A DNA stretch of 64,000 nucleotides. Origin: Caballeronia pedi. GTDB taxonomy: Bacteria; Pseudomonadota; Gammaproteobacteria; Burkholderiales; Burkholderiaceae. Under the pieces are notes generated by a model, which worked only from the letters and a program-made list of their open reading frames with translations, did not search any database and was not told the origin of the DNA. Position numbers and translations under genes: made by a program. The stretch is from NCBI RefSeq assembly GCF_001544915.2, contig NZ_FCOE02000019.1:62001-126000 (forward strand). Direction: 5' to 3'. Below, piece by piece: positions 43,275 through 51,107 of the stretch. How positions within the stretch are numbered: the first letter of the stretch is position 1; every line of letters begins with the position of its first letter.

Positions 43275-43753
43275 TGAAGACCGTCACAATCGGCATCGCG
43301 TCGATGGAGGAAGTCAGCCAGCGCTTTCTCGCGGCCGTCAAAAGCGGCAAATCGCATGGAACGTTCTTCTCCTACGCCACCCCCGAACTGCTCTTTCGCA
43401 CCTTCACGACCCCACGCTGGCAGATCATCCGCGCGATGACCGGCGCCGGCCCCATGTCTATCCGCGAACTGTCGCGGCGAATCGAACGCGATGTGAAAGG
43501 CGTGCATCGCGATGTCACGGCGCTCCTCGAGGCCGGCTTGCTGGAGCACGACGAGCACGGCGCCATCGTGTTTCCGTTTGACACCGTGCATGTCGATTTC
43601 ACGCTGAAGGCAGCCGATCTCGCACCGCCCTCCGCCACGGAACGCAAGGCGCTCGACCCCGCCACCGACGAAGCCTGCGAGCAGGCTTCGCGCACCGCGC
43701 GTCGACGCGCGGCGCCGCGAAAGCGCGAATCTCGCCCGGCAGGCAGCCGCTGA
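43274..43753 (+). CDS. TumA-like antitoxin / HTH DNA-binding protein
   Basis: 159 residues from ATG 43274, which overlaps the toxin stop (TGATG); ATG 43271 is also possible, and both follow GGAGG (43261-43265). Central winged HTH at ~60-100: RWQIIRAMTGAGPMSIRELS and RRIERDVKGVHRDVTALLEA, then GLLEHDEHGAIVFPFDTVHV. The C-terminal ~30 residues are Arg/Ala/Pro-rich and look disordered. The order toxin-antitoxin with overlapping genes and a palindrome upstream is as in other TumE/TumA pairs. It would bind the palindrome and repress the operon. Confidence is moderate for the antitoxin role. Confidence 0.72.
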   Translation: MKTVTIGIASMEEVSQRFLAAVKSGKSHGTFFSYATPELLFRTFTTPRWQIIRAMTGAGPMSIRELSRRIERDVKGVHRDVTALLEAGLLEHDEHGAIVFPFDTVHVDFTLKAADLAPPSATERKALDPATDEACEQASRTARRRAAPRKRESRPAGSR

Positions 43754-43765
43754 CGGGCGCCCGAT

Positions 43766-44299
43766 TCAGCTCCAGTCGTCCATATCGTGCCGGATGCTGT
43801 GACGATTCGCGATGAGTTCGTCCACGCTCGGTTCGTTGTTCATCGCGCGCTGGATCGCGAGCTTCGTCGCCTCGTAGTTCGTGCGGTACATGTCCTTCTT
43901 GTCGAGGTTCGCGTCCGTCGCGCAGCGCGGGTCGATCCACACCAGGCTGATGATGCACAGATCGTTCGCCTGATCCTTCGGCAGAATGCCTTCGATCAGG
44001 CAATCGACCACGGCGTCGGCAGTTGCGGACTGCACGACGCCGCCGAACAGGTCGATATTCGCCATGTCCTTCAGCGTCACCTTCGGAACGATCATCGTCG
44101 CGGGGCGCACCATCTGATTGCACGCGCGAATCGCGAACATGGCGGTGTGGCCTTTCGACTGCGCCATCATGTTGGCGAACGCGTGGCCCACCGGCCCGTC
44201 GACGCGGCCGATCAGAATTTCGGGCATTGCATCGGTTGCTTGTCCCGGGGCGGCCAGCACGGTGGCCTCACCGGCGCGGAACGTCAGATCCAGACTCAT
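43766..44299 (-). CDS. Formaldehyde-activating enzyme (Fae) homologue, possibly without the catalytic His
   Basis: 177 residues from ATG 44299 with AGGAGA upstream; a frame open to 44497 lacks a start site. Fae features are GPVGHAFANMM, MIVPKVTLKDMANIDLFGGV, IEGILPKDQANDLCII, NYEATKLAIQRAMNNEPSVDEL. Fae condenses formaldehyde with tetrahydromethanopterin. Hand alignment of the N-terminal strand with the Methylobacterium enzyme puts Met (in ATDAMPEILIG) where the proposed catalytic His stands (VAHIDLIIG). No mtdB, mch or fhc genes are nearby. It may belong to the Fae-like paralogues of unknown function. It is divergent from an MFS carrier. Confidence 0.85.
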   Translation of the reverse strand: MSLDLTFRAGEATVLAAPGQATDAMPEILIGRVDGPVGHAFANMMAQSKGHTAMFAIRACNQMVRPATMIVPKVTLKDMANIDLFGGVVQSATADAVVDCLIEGILPKDQANDLCIISLVWIDPRCATDANLDKKDMYRTNYEATKLAIQRAMNNEPSVDELIANRHSIRHDMDDWS

Positions 44300-44605
44300 G
44301 AGCACTCTCCTTTTGGGACGAAACGGTGCGTCGATAAACCGAAGGGACGTCCACACGCAAGGTCGATGCCATCGTCGTCGGCTCGAGTGTGAGCCTGGGC
44401 CCGGCGACAGACTGCTCTCCCTGCGTGACACACTGTGCGGGACGGCGTTTTCCCTGTCCTCCCTGTTTCGGGTGGGGGTTCGATTTGCCACGCGCACTTA
44501 ACGTGGCAAGCATGCGGCATGCACGACGCGCGAGCGAGCGCGGCCGAACCCACTTTGCACCCTGCGGCGCGCCGCTGCGCGCCCATCACTGAGCCGACCC
44601 GGACC
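44300..44605. other. Divergent promoter region between fae-like gene and MFS gene
   Basis: 306 bp without a supported gene. Both genes read away from it, so it must hold two promoters. I see no strong palindrome. A longer in-frame ATG for the MFS gene (44519) lies within it but has no hydrophobic or family-like coding sequence. Confidence 0.5.
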
Positions 44606-45892
44606 ATGAATTCACTCGACGGTTACAGGCCACGCGCGGCGTGGATGACGACCCTGATGCTGACGGCGCTTGCCCTCATCAACTTCCTCGACAAGATCGT
44701 GCTCGGCATGGTGGCCGTGCCGCTCATGCGCGAACTGAACCTGTCGCCGGCGCAATTCGGCGTCGTCGCGGGAAGTTTCTTCTGGCTGTTCGCCGTATCG
44801 ACAGTGCTGGTCGGATTTCTCTCGAACCGCATCCAGACGCGCTGGCTCCTGCTCGCAATGGGCATGACCTGGGCCGTGCTCCAGATTCCGCAGGCGCTCT
44901 TCAGCAGCATGGCGGCGTTTCTCGTGAGCCGCGTGGTGCTCGGCGCGGCGGAAGGCCCGTTCTATCCGGTGTCGGTCCACGCACTATACAAGTGGTTTCC
45001 CGACGAAAAGCGCAACATGCCGGTCGCGTTTCTGAATCAAGGCGCCGTCGTCGGCCTGCTGCTCGCTGGGTTGCTGATTCCGGTCATCACGCATCACTGG
45101 GGCTGGCGGACGAACTTTGTCGTGCTTGGCATCATCGGTGCGGTGTGGAGCGTGCTGTGGCTGTGCGTCGGGCGCGAGGGCAATCTGGTGCAGCGTCCGC
45201 GCGGGTCCGCGAGCGCGCCGCTTCAGAAAGTGCCCTACCGCAAGCTGCTGAGCAACCCGACTGTGCTCTGCGTGTTCTTCCTCGGCTTCGCCGGCTACTG
45301 GATGCTCGGCGCGAACATGACGTGGCTGCCGACCTATCTGGAGCAGGCGCTCGGTTACTCGGGCATCACGTCGGGACGATGGTTCGCGCTCGTCATCGCC
45401 ACGGCGGCGCCGTTCAGCCTCGGGCTCAGCTGGCTGTCGCAGCGCATGCTGGCGCGCGGGGCATCGTCACGCAGCGCGCGCGTGCGTTTGTTGTGTGCGG
45501 CGTTCGTCGGCGGCGCGTGTTTGTTCTTTGTGTTGATGTTGCCGGGGCTATCGCCTGGACAGAAAGTCGCGGTGTTCGCGCTGGCGGGCGCGTTGCCTAC
45601 CGTGTGTTTTGCGCTCGCGCCCGCGCTGTTGTCGGAGGTCGTGCCGGATGCGCAGCGCGGTGCGCTCATCGGCATTCATACGGCGCTCGCCAGTACGGGC
45701 GCAGCGATCGCGCCCATGCTGATCGGCCGGATCGTGCAGGCGCACGGCAACACGAGCGCGCATGCCTATGAACTCGGGTTCGCTACGAGTGCGGGCATGT
45801 TGATCGTCGCTGCGCTCGCGGCGTTGTGCTGGTTGCATCCTGAGCGGTCGAGAGGCGCGTCGGGGAAGCGGGTCGCTACTACCGCCGCCTGA
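44606..45892 (+). CDS. MFS transporter, anion:cation symporter (ACS)-like
   Basis: 428 residues from ATG 44606 (MNSLDGYRPRAAWMTTLMLT). ACS-type pattern: ALINFLDKIVLGMVAVPLMR, the SPAQFGVVAGSFFWLFAVS segment, AAEGPFYPVSVHALYKWFP and NQGAVVGLLLAGLLIPVI, followed by the second half with GYWMLGANMTWLPTYLEQAL. Twelve spans. ACS proteins import organic anions such as glucarate, phthalate and tartrate. It neighbours a HutC-type regulator and the TauD/aldehyde dehydrogenase pair, so it may import their substrate. Confidence 0.88.
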   Translation: MNSLDGYRPRAAWMTTLMLTALALINFLDKIVLGMVAVPLMRELNLSPAQFGVVAGSFFWLFAVSTVLVGFLSNRIQTRWLLLAMGMTWAVLQIPQALFSSMAAFLVSRVVLGAAEGPFYPVSVHALYKWFPDEKRNMPVAFLNQGAVVGLLLAGLLIPVITHHWGWRTNFVVLGIIGAVWSVLWLCVGREGNLVQRPRGSASAPLQKVPYRKLLSNPTVLCVFFLGFAGYWMLGANMTWLPTYLEQALGYSGITSGRWFALVIATAAPFSLGLSWLSQRMLARGASSRSARVRLLCAAFVGGACLFFVLMLPGLSPGQKVAVFALAGALPTVCFALAPALLSEVVPDAQRGALIGIHTALASTGAAIAPMLIGRIVQAHGNTSAHAYELGFATSAGMLIVAALAALCWLHPERSRGASGKRVATTAA

Positions 45893-45925
45893 GTGTGCGG
45901 TTCCTGGGGCTTTTGCCGGACAAAC

Positions 45926-46636
45926 CTACCGCGAAACCTTCGCGCGATAGGCAAACCGATCCCCACGAAACAGCAACTCGGCGCAGCACAGTGCGTTGCC
46001 CTGAATATCGAACGGCGTACAGCGCACGCGCAACAGCGGCGTGCCCGGCTCCACCTTCAGCCGCCGCGCGTGGTCCTTGGTGGCCGCGATCGCGGCGCTC
46101 TCAGTGTCGACATGTTTGAGCCGATAGCCAAGCCGCTCCTCAAAGATGCTCATCACGTCGTTCGTCTCGAGATCCTCGGCAACGAGCGCCTCGATGAGCG
46201 CCGCATCCCCCATCACCATGAACAGCGCCACCGGCACGGCATCCCACAGCCGCAACGTCGTGGCGCACACGAGCGTGTCGCCTTCCTCAAGGCCAAGCGT
46301 GCGCAGCGCAAACGGCGGCGCCGCAACCTGCCGCACCGATAGCAACTCGCCATGCGCCGTCTGGCCACGCTTGCGCGCCGCCTCGTAGAAGCCCGTCAGT
46401 TGCCCGAGATCGGACCGCTCGGCCGGACGTGTGACAAAGCTCCCCTTCCCATTGATCTTCTCGATCAGCCCGCTCGCATGCAGACCCGCGAGCGCCTGCC
46501 GGATCGTGATGCGGCTCACGCCATGTTGCGCGACGAGCTCCGCCTCCGATGGAAGCTTGACGCCCGGCGCGAGATCGTTGGAGACGATCCGCTGCCGCAA
46601 CGCTTCTTCGATCTGCTTGAAACGAGGCTGTGTCAT
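45926..46636 (-). CDS. GntR-family regulator with UTRA domain (HutC subfamily)
   Basis: 236 residues from ATG 46636, with AAGGAAAAAAGG upstream. Winged HTH at ~5-70 (RFKQIEEALRQRIVSNDLAP, PSEAELVAQHGVSRITIRQA, GLIEKINGKGSFV). The UTRA effector domain follows (~85-230, FEERLGYRLKHVDTE). It is divergent from the TauD gene with two operator-like dyads in the 132 bp between them, so it should repress both itself and that operon. The effector is probably the dioxygenase substrate or product. Confidence 0.93.
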   Translation of the reverse strand: MTQPRFKQIEEALRQRIVSNDLAPGVKLPSEAELVAQHGVSRITIRQALAGLHASGLIEKINGKGSFVTRPAERSDLGQLTGFYEAARKRGQTAHGELLSVRQVAAPPFALRTLGLEEGDTLVCATTLRLWDAVPVALFMVMGDAALIEALVAEDLETNDVMSIFEERLGYRLKHVDTESAAIAATKDHARRLKVEPGTPLLRVRCTPFDIQGNALCCAELLFRGDRFAYRAKVSR

Positions 46637-46686
46637 GGCGCCTTTTTTCCTTTTCGATGGACGGCAACGATAAAAACCGATTGTAG

Positions 46687-46698
46687 CTGTCATGACAG
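46687..46698. promoter_or_regulatory. Operator dyad 1 of the HutC-type regulator (candidate)
   Basis: CTGTCATGACAG is a perfect 12-bp palindrome between the divergent regulator and TauD genes. It shares the CTGT...ACAG arms with the second dyad 35 bp away. Both lie within the region that must hold the two promoters. Confidence 0.65.
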
Positions 46699-46718
46699 GC
46701 TAGGGGTTTTGCCCGGTA

Positions 46719-46736
46719 TACCTGTTATGACAGGTA
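46719..46736. promoter_or_regulatory. Operator dyad 2 of the HutC-type regulator (candidate)
   Basis: TACCTGTTATGACAGGTA has perfect 7-bp arms (TACCTGT and ACAGGTA) around TATG. It sits 33 bp upstream of the TauD start, about where a repressor would block RNA polymerase. Confidence 0.65.
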
Positions 46737-46768
46737 GTGCGACGATTCCCGATCAACAGGAGAAAATC

Positions 46769-47677
46769 ATGCAGCAAGCCGTTTGCGCACCGAAGGCGCG
46801 CGTGCCCGATCCGTCGCCCGATGAAAGCTTGCCCTTCACCGTTGAACGCGCGACCCCGGCGATCGGCGCGTATGTCGGCGGCATCGATCTGCGCGATCCG
46901 CTCGACGAGCCGGCCTATCTCGCGCTGCGCCGCTTGCTCATCCGCTACAAGGTGCTGTTCTTCCGCGATCAGGACATCACGCCGGCGCAACACGTCGCGC
47001 TTGCGCAGCGCTTCGGCGAGCTGGAAGTGCATCCGGTTTTCGCCCATCACCCGGATCACCCGGAACTCGCCCTGTTCGACAAATCGGGCGAAAAGCGCGG
47101 CCACGAAAACATCTTTCACAGCGACGTCTCGTGGCGCGAAGTGCCGTCGATGGGCTCAATCCTGCGTTGCGTCGAATGCCCGCGCGTCGGCGGCGACACC
47201 ATCTGGGTCAACATGGCGCTCGCGTATGACAAGCTGCCCGAAGACGTGAAGACGCGCATCGCGACTTTCCAGGCGGTGCACGACCTCCTGCCGCTGTTCG
47301 GCAAGGTTCTGTCGCCCGAGCAGCGCGCGAGCGTGCGCGCGCAAAATCCGGCGGTCACGCATCCGGTCGTGCGCACGCATCCGGAATCGGGCGAAAAAAT
47401 TCTCTTCGTGAACGAAGCATTCACCACGCACTTCGCCAATTACGCCGATACCACCGCGTACCGCTTCGGCTTCGATCTCAAGCTGGCCGAAATGGACCTG
47501 CTTCAATACCTGTTCCGGCAGGCGGCCGCGCCGGAATATCAGGTGCGCCTGAAGTGGCAACCCAACACGATCGCGTTCTGGGACAACCGCGCGGCCCAGC
47601 ACTACGCGGTGCAGGACTATTACCCCGCCGTGCGCCGCATGATGCGCGCGACGATCATCGGCGACCGTCCGGTCTGA
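46769..47677 (+). CDS. TauD/TfdA-family Fe(II)/2-oxoglutarate dioxygenase
   Basis: 302 residues from ATG 46769, AGGAGA upstream. Iron-binding facial triad is visible: H and D in IFHSDVSWRE, H in NRAAQHYAVQDY; the 2-oxoglutarate Arg is in RRMMRATIIG. The N-terminal block ATPAIGAYVGGIDLRDPL is typical. The family hydroxylates sulfonates (taurine), aryloxyacetates (2,4-D), carnitine and related compounds, often releasing an aldehyde. The next gene is an aldehyde dehydrogenase, 26 bp on, so product oxidation is expected. No sulfonate ABC genes are nearby. Substrate unknown. Confidence 0.92.
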   Translation: MQQAVCAPKARVPDPSPDESLPFTVERATPAIGAYVGGIDLRDPLDEPAYLALRRLLIRYKVLFFRDQDITPAQHVALAQRFGELEVHPVFAHHPDHPELALFDKSGEKRGHENIFHSDVSWREVPSMGSILRCVECPRVGGDTIWVNMALAYDKLPEDVKTRIATFQAVHDLLPLFGKVLSPEQRASVRAQNPAVTHPVVRTHPESGEKILFVNEAFTTHFANYADTTAYRFGFDLKLAEMDLLQYLFRQAAAPEYQVRLKWQPNTIAFWDNRAAQHYAVQDYYPAVRRMMRATIIGDRPV

Positions 47678-47703
47678 GCGCGTCGCCGCGCAATGGAGAA
47701 GCC

Positions 47704-49131
47704 ATGAAAGAGTTGAACAGGTTCTATATCGGCGGACGATGGGTCGAGCCGGCCGTCGGCGGGCGCTTTGCCGACATCGTCAATCCCGCGACGGAAGAAG
47801 TCATCGGCCGCGTGGCGATGGGTACGAACGCCGATGTCGAGTCCGCCGTCGCGGCGGCGCGCGCCGCCTTTCCCGTCTGGTCGCGCACGAGCGTCGAGAC
47901 GCGCGCGGCGCTGCTCGGCCGCGTGATGGCGCTGTACAAGGAGCGCATCGGCGCGCTCGCCGACGCGATCACCACCGAAATGGGCGCGCCGTCCTGGCTC
48001 GCGCGCGAAAGGCAGGCGCCCGCCGGGCTCGGCCAGTTTCACGGCACGCTGACCGCGCTGCAAGGCTTCCCGTTCGTCACCGAACGCGGCACGACGCAGA
48101 TCGTGCGCGAGCCGGTCGGCGTCGCGGCGCTGATCACGCCGTGGAACTGGCCGCTCAATCAGATTGCCGCGAAGGTCGCGCCCGCGCTCGCGGCGGGCTG
48201 CACCGTCGTGCTGAAGCCATCGGAAATCACGCCGCTCGACGCCGAACTCTTCGCGGACATCCTGCACGATGCAGGCGTGCCCGCCGGCGTGTTCAACGTG
48301 CTTTACGGCGATGGCGCCGAGATCGGCGGCGCGCTCGCCCGGCATCGCGGCGTCGACATGGTGTCGATCACCGGTTCCACGCGCGCGGGCGTCGACGTCG
48401 CACTGAAGGCCGCGCCGACCGTCAAACGCGTGACGCAGGAGCTGGGCGGCAAATCACCGAATGTGATCCTCGACGACGCCGATCTGAAAAGCGCCGTATC
48501 GGGCGGCGTGATCGCCTGCATGATCAACTCCGGTCAGACCTGCATCGCGCCTACGCGCATGCTGGTGCCGAAGCATCTGTACGCGCAGGCCGTCGCGATT
48601 GCGGCGGCGACGGCGAACGCGCTGACGGTCGGCGATCCGATGCTGCCCGACACCAAAGTCGGCCCGATCTCGAATCGCCGGCAGTACGAGCGCGTGCAGC
48701 AGATGATCCAGCAGGGCATCGACGAGGGCGCGACGGCCGTCGCGGGCGGCCCTGGCCGGCCGGAAACACTGACGCGCGGCTTCTATGCGCGCCCGACCGT
48801 GTTCGCGAACGTGCATAACGACATGAGCATCGCGCGCGAGGAAATTTTCGGGCCTGTCGTCGTGATGATTTCGTACGCGACCGAGGACGAAGCCATCGAG
48901 ATCGCCAACGATACGGATTTCGGGCTCGCAGCCTATGTTTCGTCGGCCGACCCGGCGCGCGCGCGGCGCGTGGCGGCACGTCTGCGCGCGGGCGCGGTGA
49001 TGCTCAACGGCGCGACGATCGACCTGAACGCGCCGTTCGGCGGCTACAAGAGCTCCGGCAACGGCCGCGAGTTCGGTGAACACGGACTGTCCGAATTCCT
49101 CGAAACGAAGTCGATCGCGGGCTGCGCATAA
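47704..49131 (+). CDS. Aldehyde dehydrogenase family protein
   Basis: 475 residues, TGGAGAAG upstream of ATG 47704. NAD(P)+ site TPWNWPLNQIA and the SITGSTRAG loop; catalytic Glu in ELGGKSPNVILDDAD and Cys in NSGQTCIAPTRML; the C-terminal EIFGPVVVMISYATEDEA and GGYKSSGNGREFG blocks. Oxidises aldehydes to acids with NAD(P)+. It is 26 bp downstream of the dioxygenase and most likely oxidises the aldehyde produced by it. Substrate specificity cannot be read. Confidence 0.93.
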   Translation: MKELNRFYIGGRWVEPAVGGRFADIVNPATEEVIGRVAMGTNADVESAVAAARAAFPVWSRTSVETRAALLGRVMALYKERIGALADAITTEMGAPSWLARERQAPAGLGQFHGTLTALQGFPFVTERGTTQIVREPVGVAALITPWNWPLNQIAAKVAPALAAGCTVVLKPSEITPLDAELFADILHDAGVPAGVFNVLYGDGAEIGGALARHRGVDMVSITGSTRAGVDVALKAAPTVKRVTQELGGKSPNVILDDADLKSAVSGGVIACMINSGQTCIAPTRMLVPKHLYAQAVAIAAATANALTVGDPMLPDTKVGPISNRRQYERVQQMIQQGIDEGATAVAGGPGRPETLTRGFYARPTVFANVHNDMSIAREEIFGPVVVMISYATEDEAIEIANDTDFGLAAYVSSADPARARRVAARLRAGAVMLNGATIDLNAPFGGYKSSGNGREFGEHGLSEFLETKSIAGCA

Positions 49132-49200
49132 GCAAATCGCCTCGCGCCGTGGCTGGAACCGGCGCGGGGCGACAAAGAAAGCGGTTGGATCAGAACGTCG

Positions 49201-49560
49201 TCAGAACGTCGAAAGCGTCAGCGTATTGCGCACTGACTTCACGCCTTGCACGCCTTGCGTGACGCGCGTCGCCTGTTCGATCTGCGCCTCTTCGGGCACC
49301 CAGCCTTCCAGGATCACGTCGCCATTGGTCGCGCGCACCGTGACGCCGTTCGCGCGCATCCCTTTCGCCTTGGCGAGCGCGGTGAGAATGCGCCGGCGCA
49401 ACGCGCGATCGGCTGCTTTGGCTGATGTCTTGCCCGCGCTCGCAGCGGACGTCGCCGCCGATGCGACAGGCGTCGAAGCCGTCTCCTGCGCGTGAACGTA
49501 CAAAGAAGCGCTGAGCGCGGCGAGCGCGACCATCAGCTTGCCAGTTCGAATGAATTTCAT
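49201..49560 (-). CDS. BON-domain periplasmic protein
   Basis: 119 residues from ATG 49560 (MKFIRTGKLMVALAALSASL is a signal peptide, cut near VHAQ); ATG 49578 is an alternative start, and neither has a ribosome site. After an Ala/Ser-rich linker, one BON domain occupies ~60-119: ADRALRRRILTALAKAKGMR, VTVRATNGDVILEGWVPEEA, VQGVKSVRNTL. BON proteins bind phospholipid or peptide in the envelope and are often stress-induced. Single BON copies of this size are common in betaproteobacteria. Confidence 0.85.
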   Translation of the reverse strand: MKFIRTGKLMVALAALSASLYVHAQETASTPVASAATSAASAGKTSAKAADRALRRRILTALAKAKGMRANGVTVRATNGDVILEGWVPEEAQIEQATRVTQGVQGVKSVRNTLTLSTF

Positions 49561-49666
49561 AGTGTTGTTGGTTGCCATGATCGTTGTAACGATGTCCGAA
49601 GCGATGAAACCCGACATGCGCACTTCGCCGCGCCCGCAAGCCCGGACGAAGCGCGCCGGAGGTGAA

Positions 49667-50782
49667 TCAGAAACGATGCGACACGCCGACGCCCACGAGC
49701 GTCTGCTTCTCGCCCGGCCCGATCGCCGTAAGGCCGGGCCAGGTCGTCGTCGCGAGTCCGTTGTTCTTCATGTAGCCCGCGCGCGCATAGAAGGACGTGC
49801 GCTTCGAGATGTTGTGATCCGCGCCCACCTAGATGCCCCACGTGTTGTCGTGCACGCCACGCACGAGCCGCTGGAAGCCTGCGATTTCGATGGCGTCGAC
49901 GGGCGTCGCCTGGATCGTCGCCCCGAGTTCCGCGACGCTGAACGGATGCGCCGCATTCAGGCGCGCGGCGACCGAACCGGCCGCCGGGTCTTCCGGCTTG
50001 TGATACGTGTAATTGAATTGCAGATTCACGATGCCGATGCGGTAAGCGAGCGCGCCGGTGTAATGCTCGACCGAGACGGTATTAACCGCGGCGGGCAAGC
50101 CCGGAATGTTCTTCGAGCCCGGATGCTGGAACTGGTAGGACAGGCCCACATACAGGCCATAACCCGAGTACGTTCCGGCGACGTCCAGCATGTTGCCGGT
50201 CGTCTGCGGATACGGCTGCGTGACGGAAGCGGCGAGCGCATACATGCCCCACAACTGAAAGCCGCTGAGATTGGGCGACTTGTAGACGATCGCGTTGCTC
50301 GAACGGCCGCCGCCGGTCTGCGTGGCCATTGTGTTGCGGTCGAAGGTCGTCGACGACGCCGCGAGCGGCGAGAGCACTTCGTTCGCGCGGAACGGATCGG
50401 TCGGGTAGAGCGACCAGAACGTCGGCTGATATTGCCTGCCGAGCGACAGCGAACCGTACTTCTCGTGCGTCAGGCCGACCCACGCCTGGCGATAGAACAT
50501 CGCGGAGGAATCCGCGAAGAACGTGCCGTTGTTGATGTTGTAGCCGTTTTCGAGCGTGAAGACCGCCTTGAGGCCGCCGCCGAGATCCTCGCTGCCTTTC
50601 AGGCCGACCATCGAGCCGCTGTTGCCGCCGCTTCGCATCGACCAGGACTGTGTGCCGCCGTTGTTGAACCACTGAACAAATGCATCGGCGACGCCGTAGA
50701 GCGTGACGCTGGATTGCGCCGCCGCGCTGCCGGCCGCAACCGCGAGCGCCGCGCCGGCAACGCTCTTCGTGATGAAACGCAT
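49667..50782 (-). pseudogene. Gram-negative porin with in-frame amber stop
   Basis: ATG 50782 is preceded by GAGGAGAC and begins MRFITKSVAGAALAVAAGSA (signal peptide), then QSSVTLYGVADAFVQWFNNG, GSRMVGLKGSEDLGG-like loops and RQAWVGLTHEKYGSLSLGRQ, the standard Burkholderiales porin pattern. A TAG at 49829-49831 ends the frame after 317 residues. The same frame then goes on for 53 codons: VGADHNISKRTSFYARAGYM, a loop, and QTLVGVGVSHRF, which is exactly the missing C-terminal barrel strands with the terminal Phe needed for outer-membrane assembly. A single base change (TAC or TAT to TAG) or a sequence error explains it. As given, the protein lacks its last two strands. Confidence 0.88.
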
Positions 50783-51107
50783 GAGTGTCTCCTCGTTGTG
50801 GGTGTCTGGTCTGCCCGGCGCGCGCGATCGCGTCGCGCAACGCACACCGATGCCGCGCCGACCCATTCCGATGGAGTGTTGCAGCCGGGGACGAACGCAT
50901 CACTACCCGAAGCGAGTAGGCGCGGGAATACCCGCATTCGATCGCTAATTGATTCGTTGCACCGACTATCACTCGCTCGGCTCACAGACAAGTGCTTTGT
51001 TCCTATAAACGCAGGAGTGCGAGATACACATGTTCCCTAGCGGGCAGCGTGCGTCCTGAGCGCTAGAATCATCGGTAGAGGCCCACAATGAATGACGCAG
51101 GTGTTTG
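50783..51107. other. Divergent promoter region, porin and MalT-like regulator
   Basis: 325 bp, no gene supported. It must hold the promoter of the porin gene (minus strand) and that of the LuxR-type regulator (plus strand). GCGGG/CCCGC (about 50922-50935) is a weak dyad. No further motif stood out. Confidence 0.5.
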
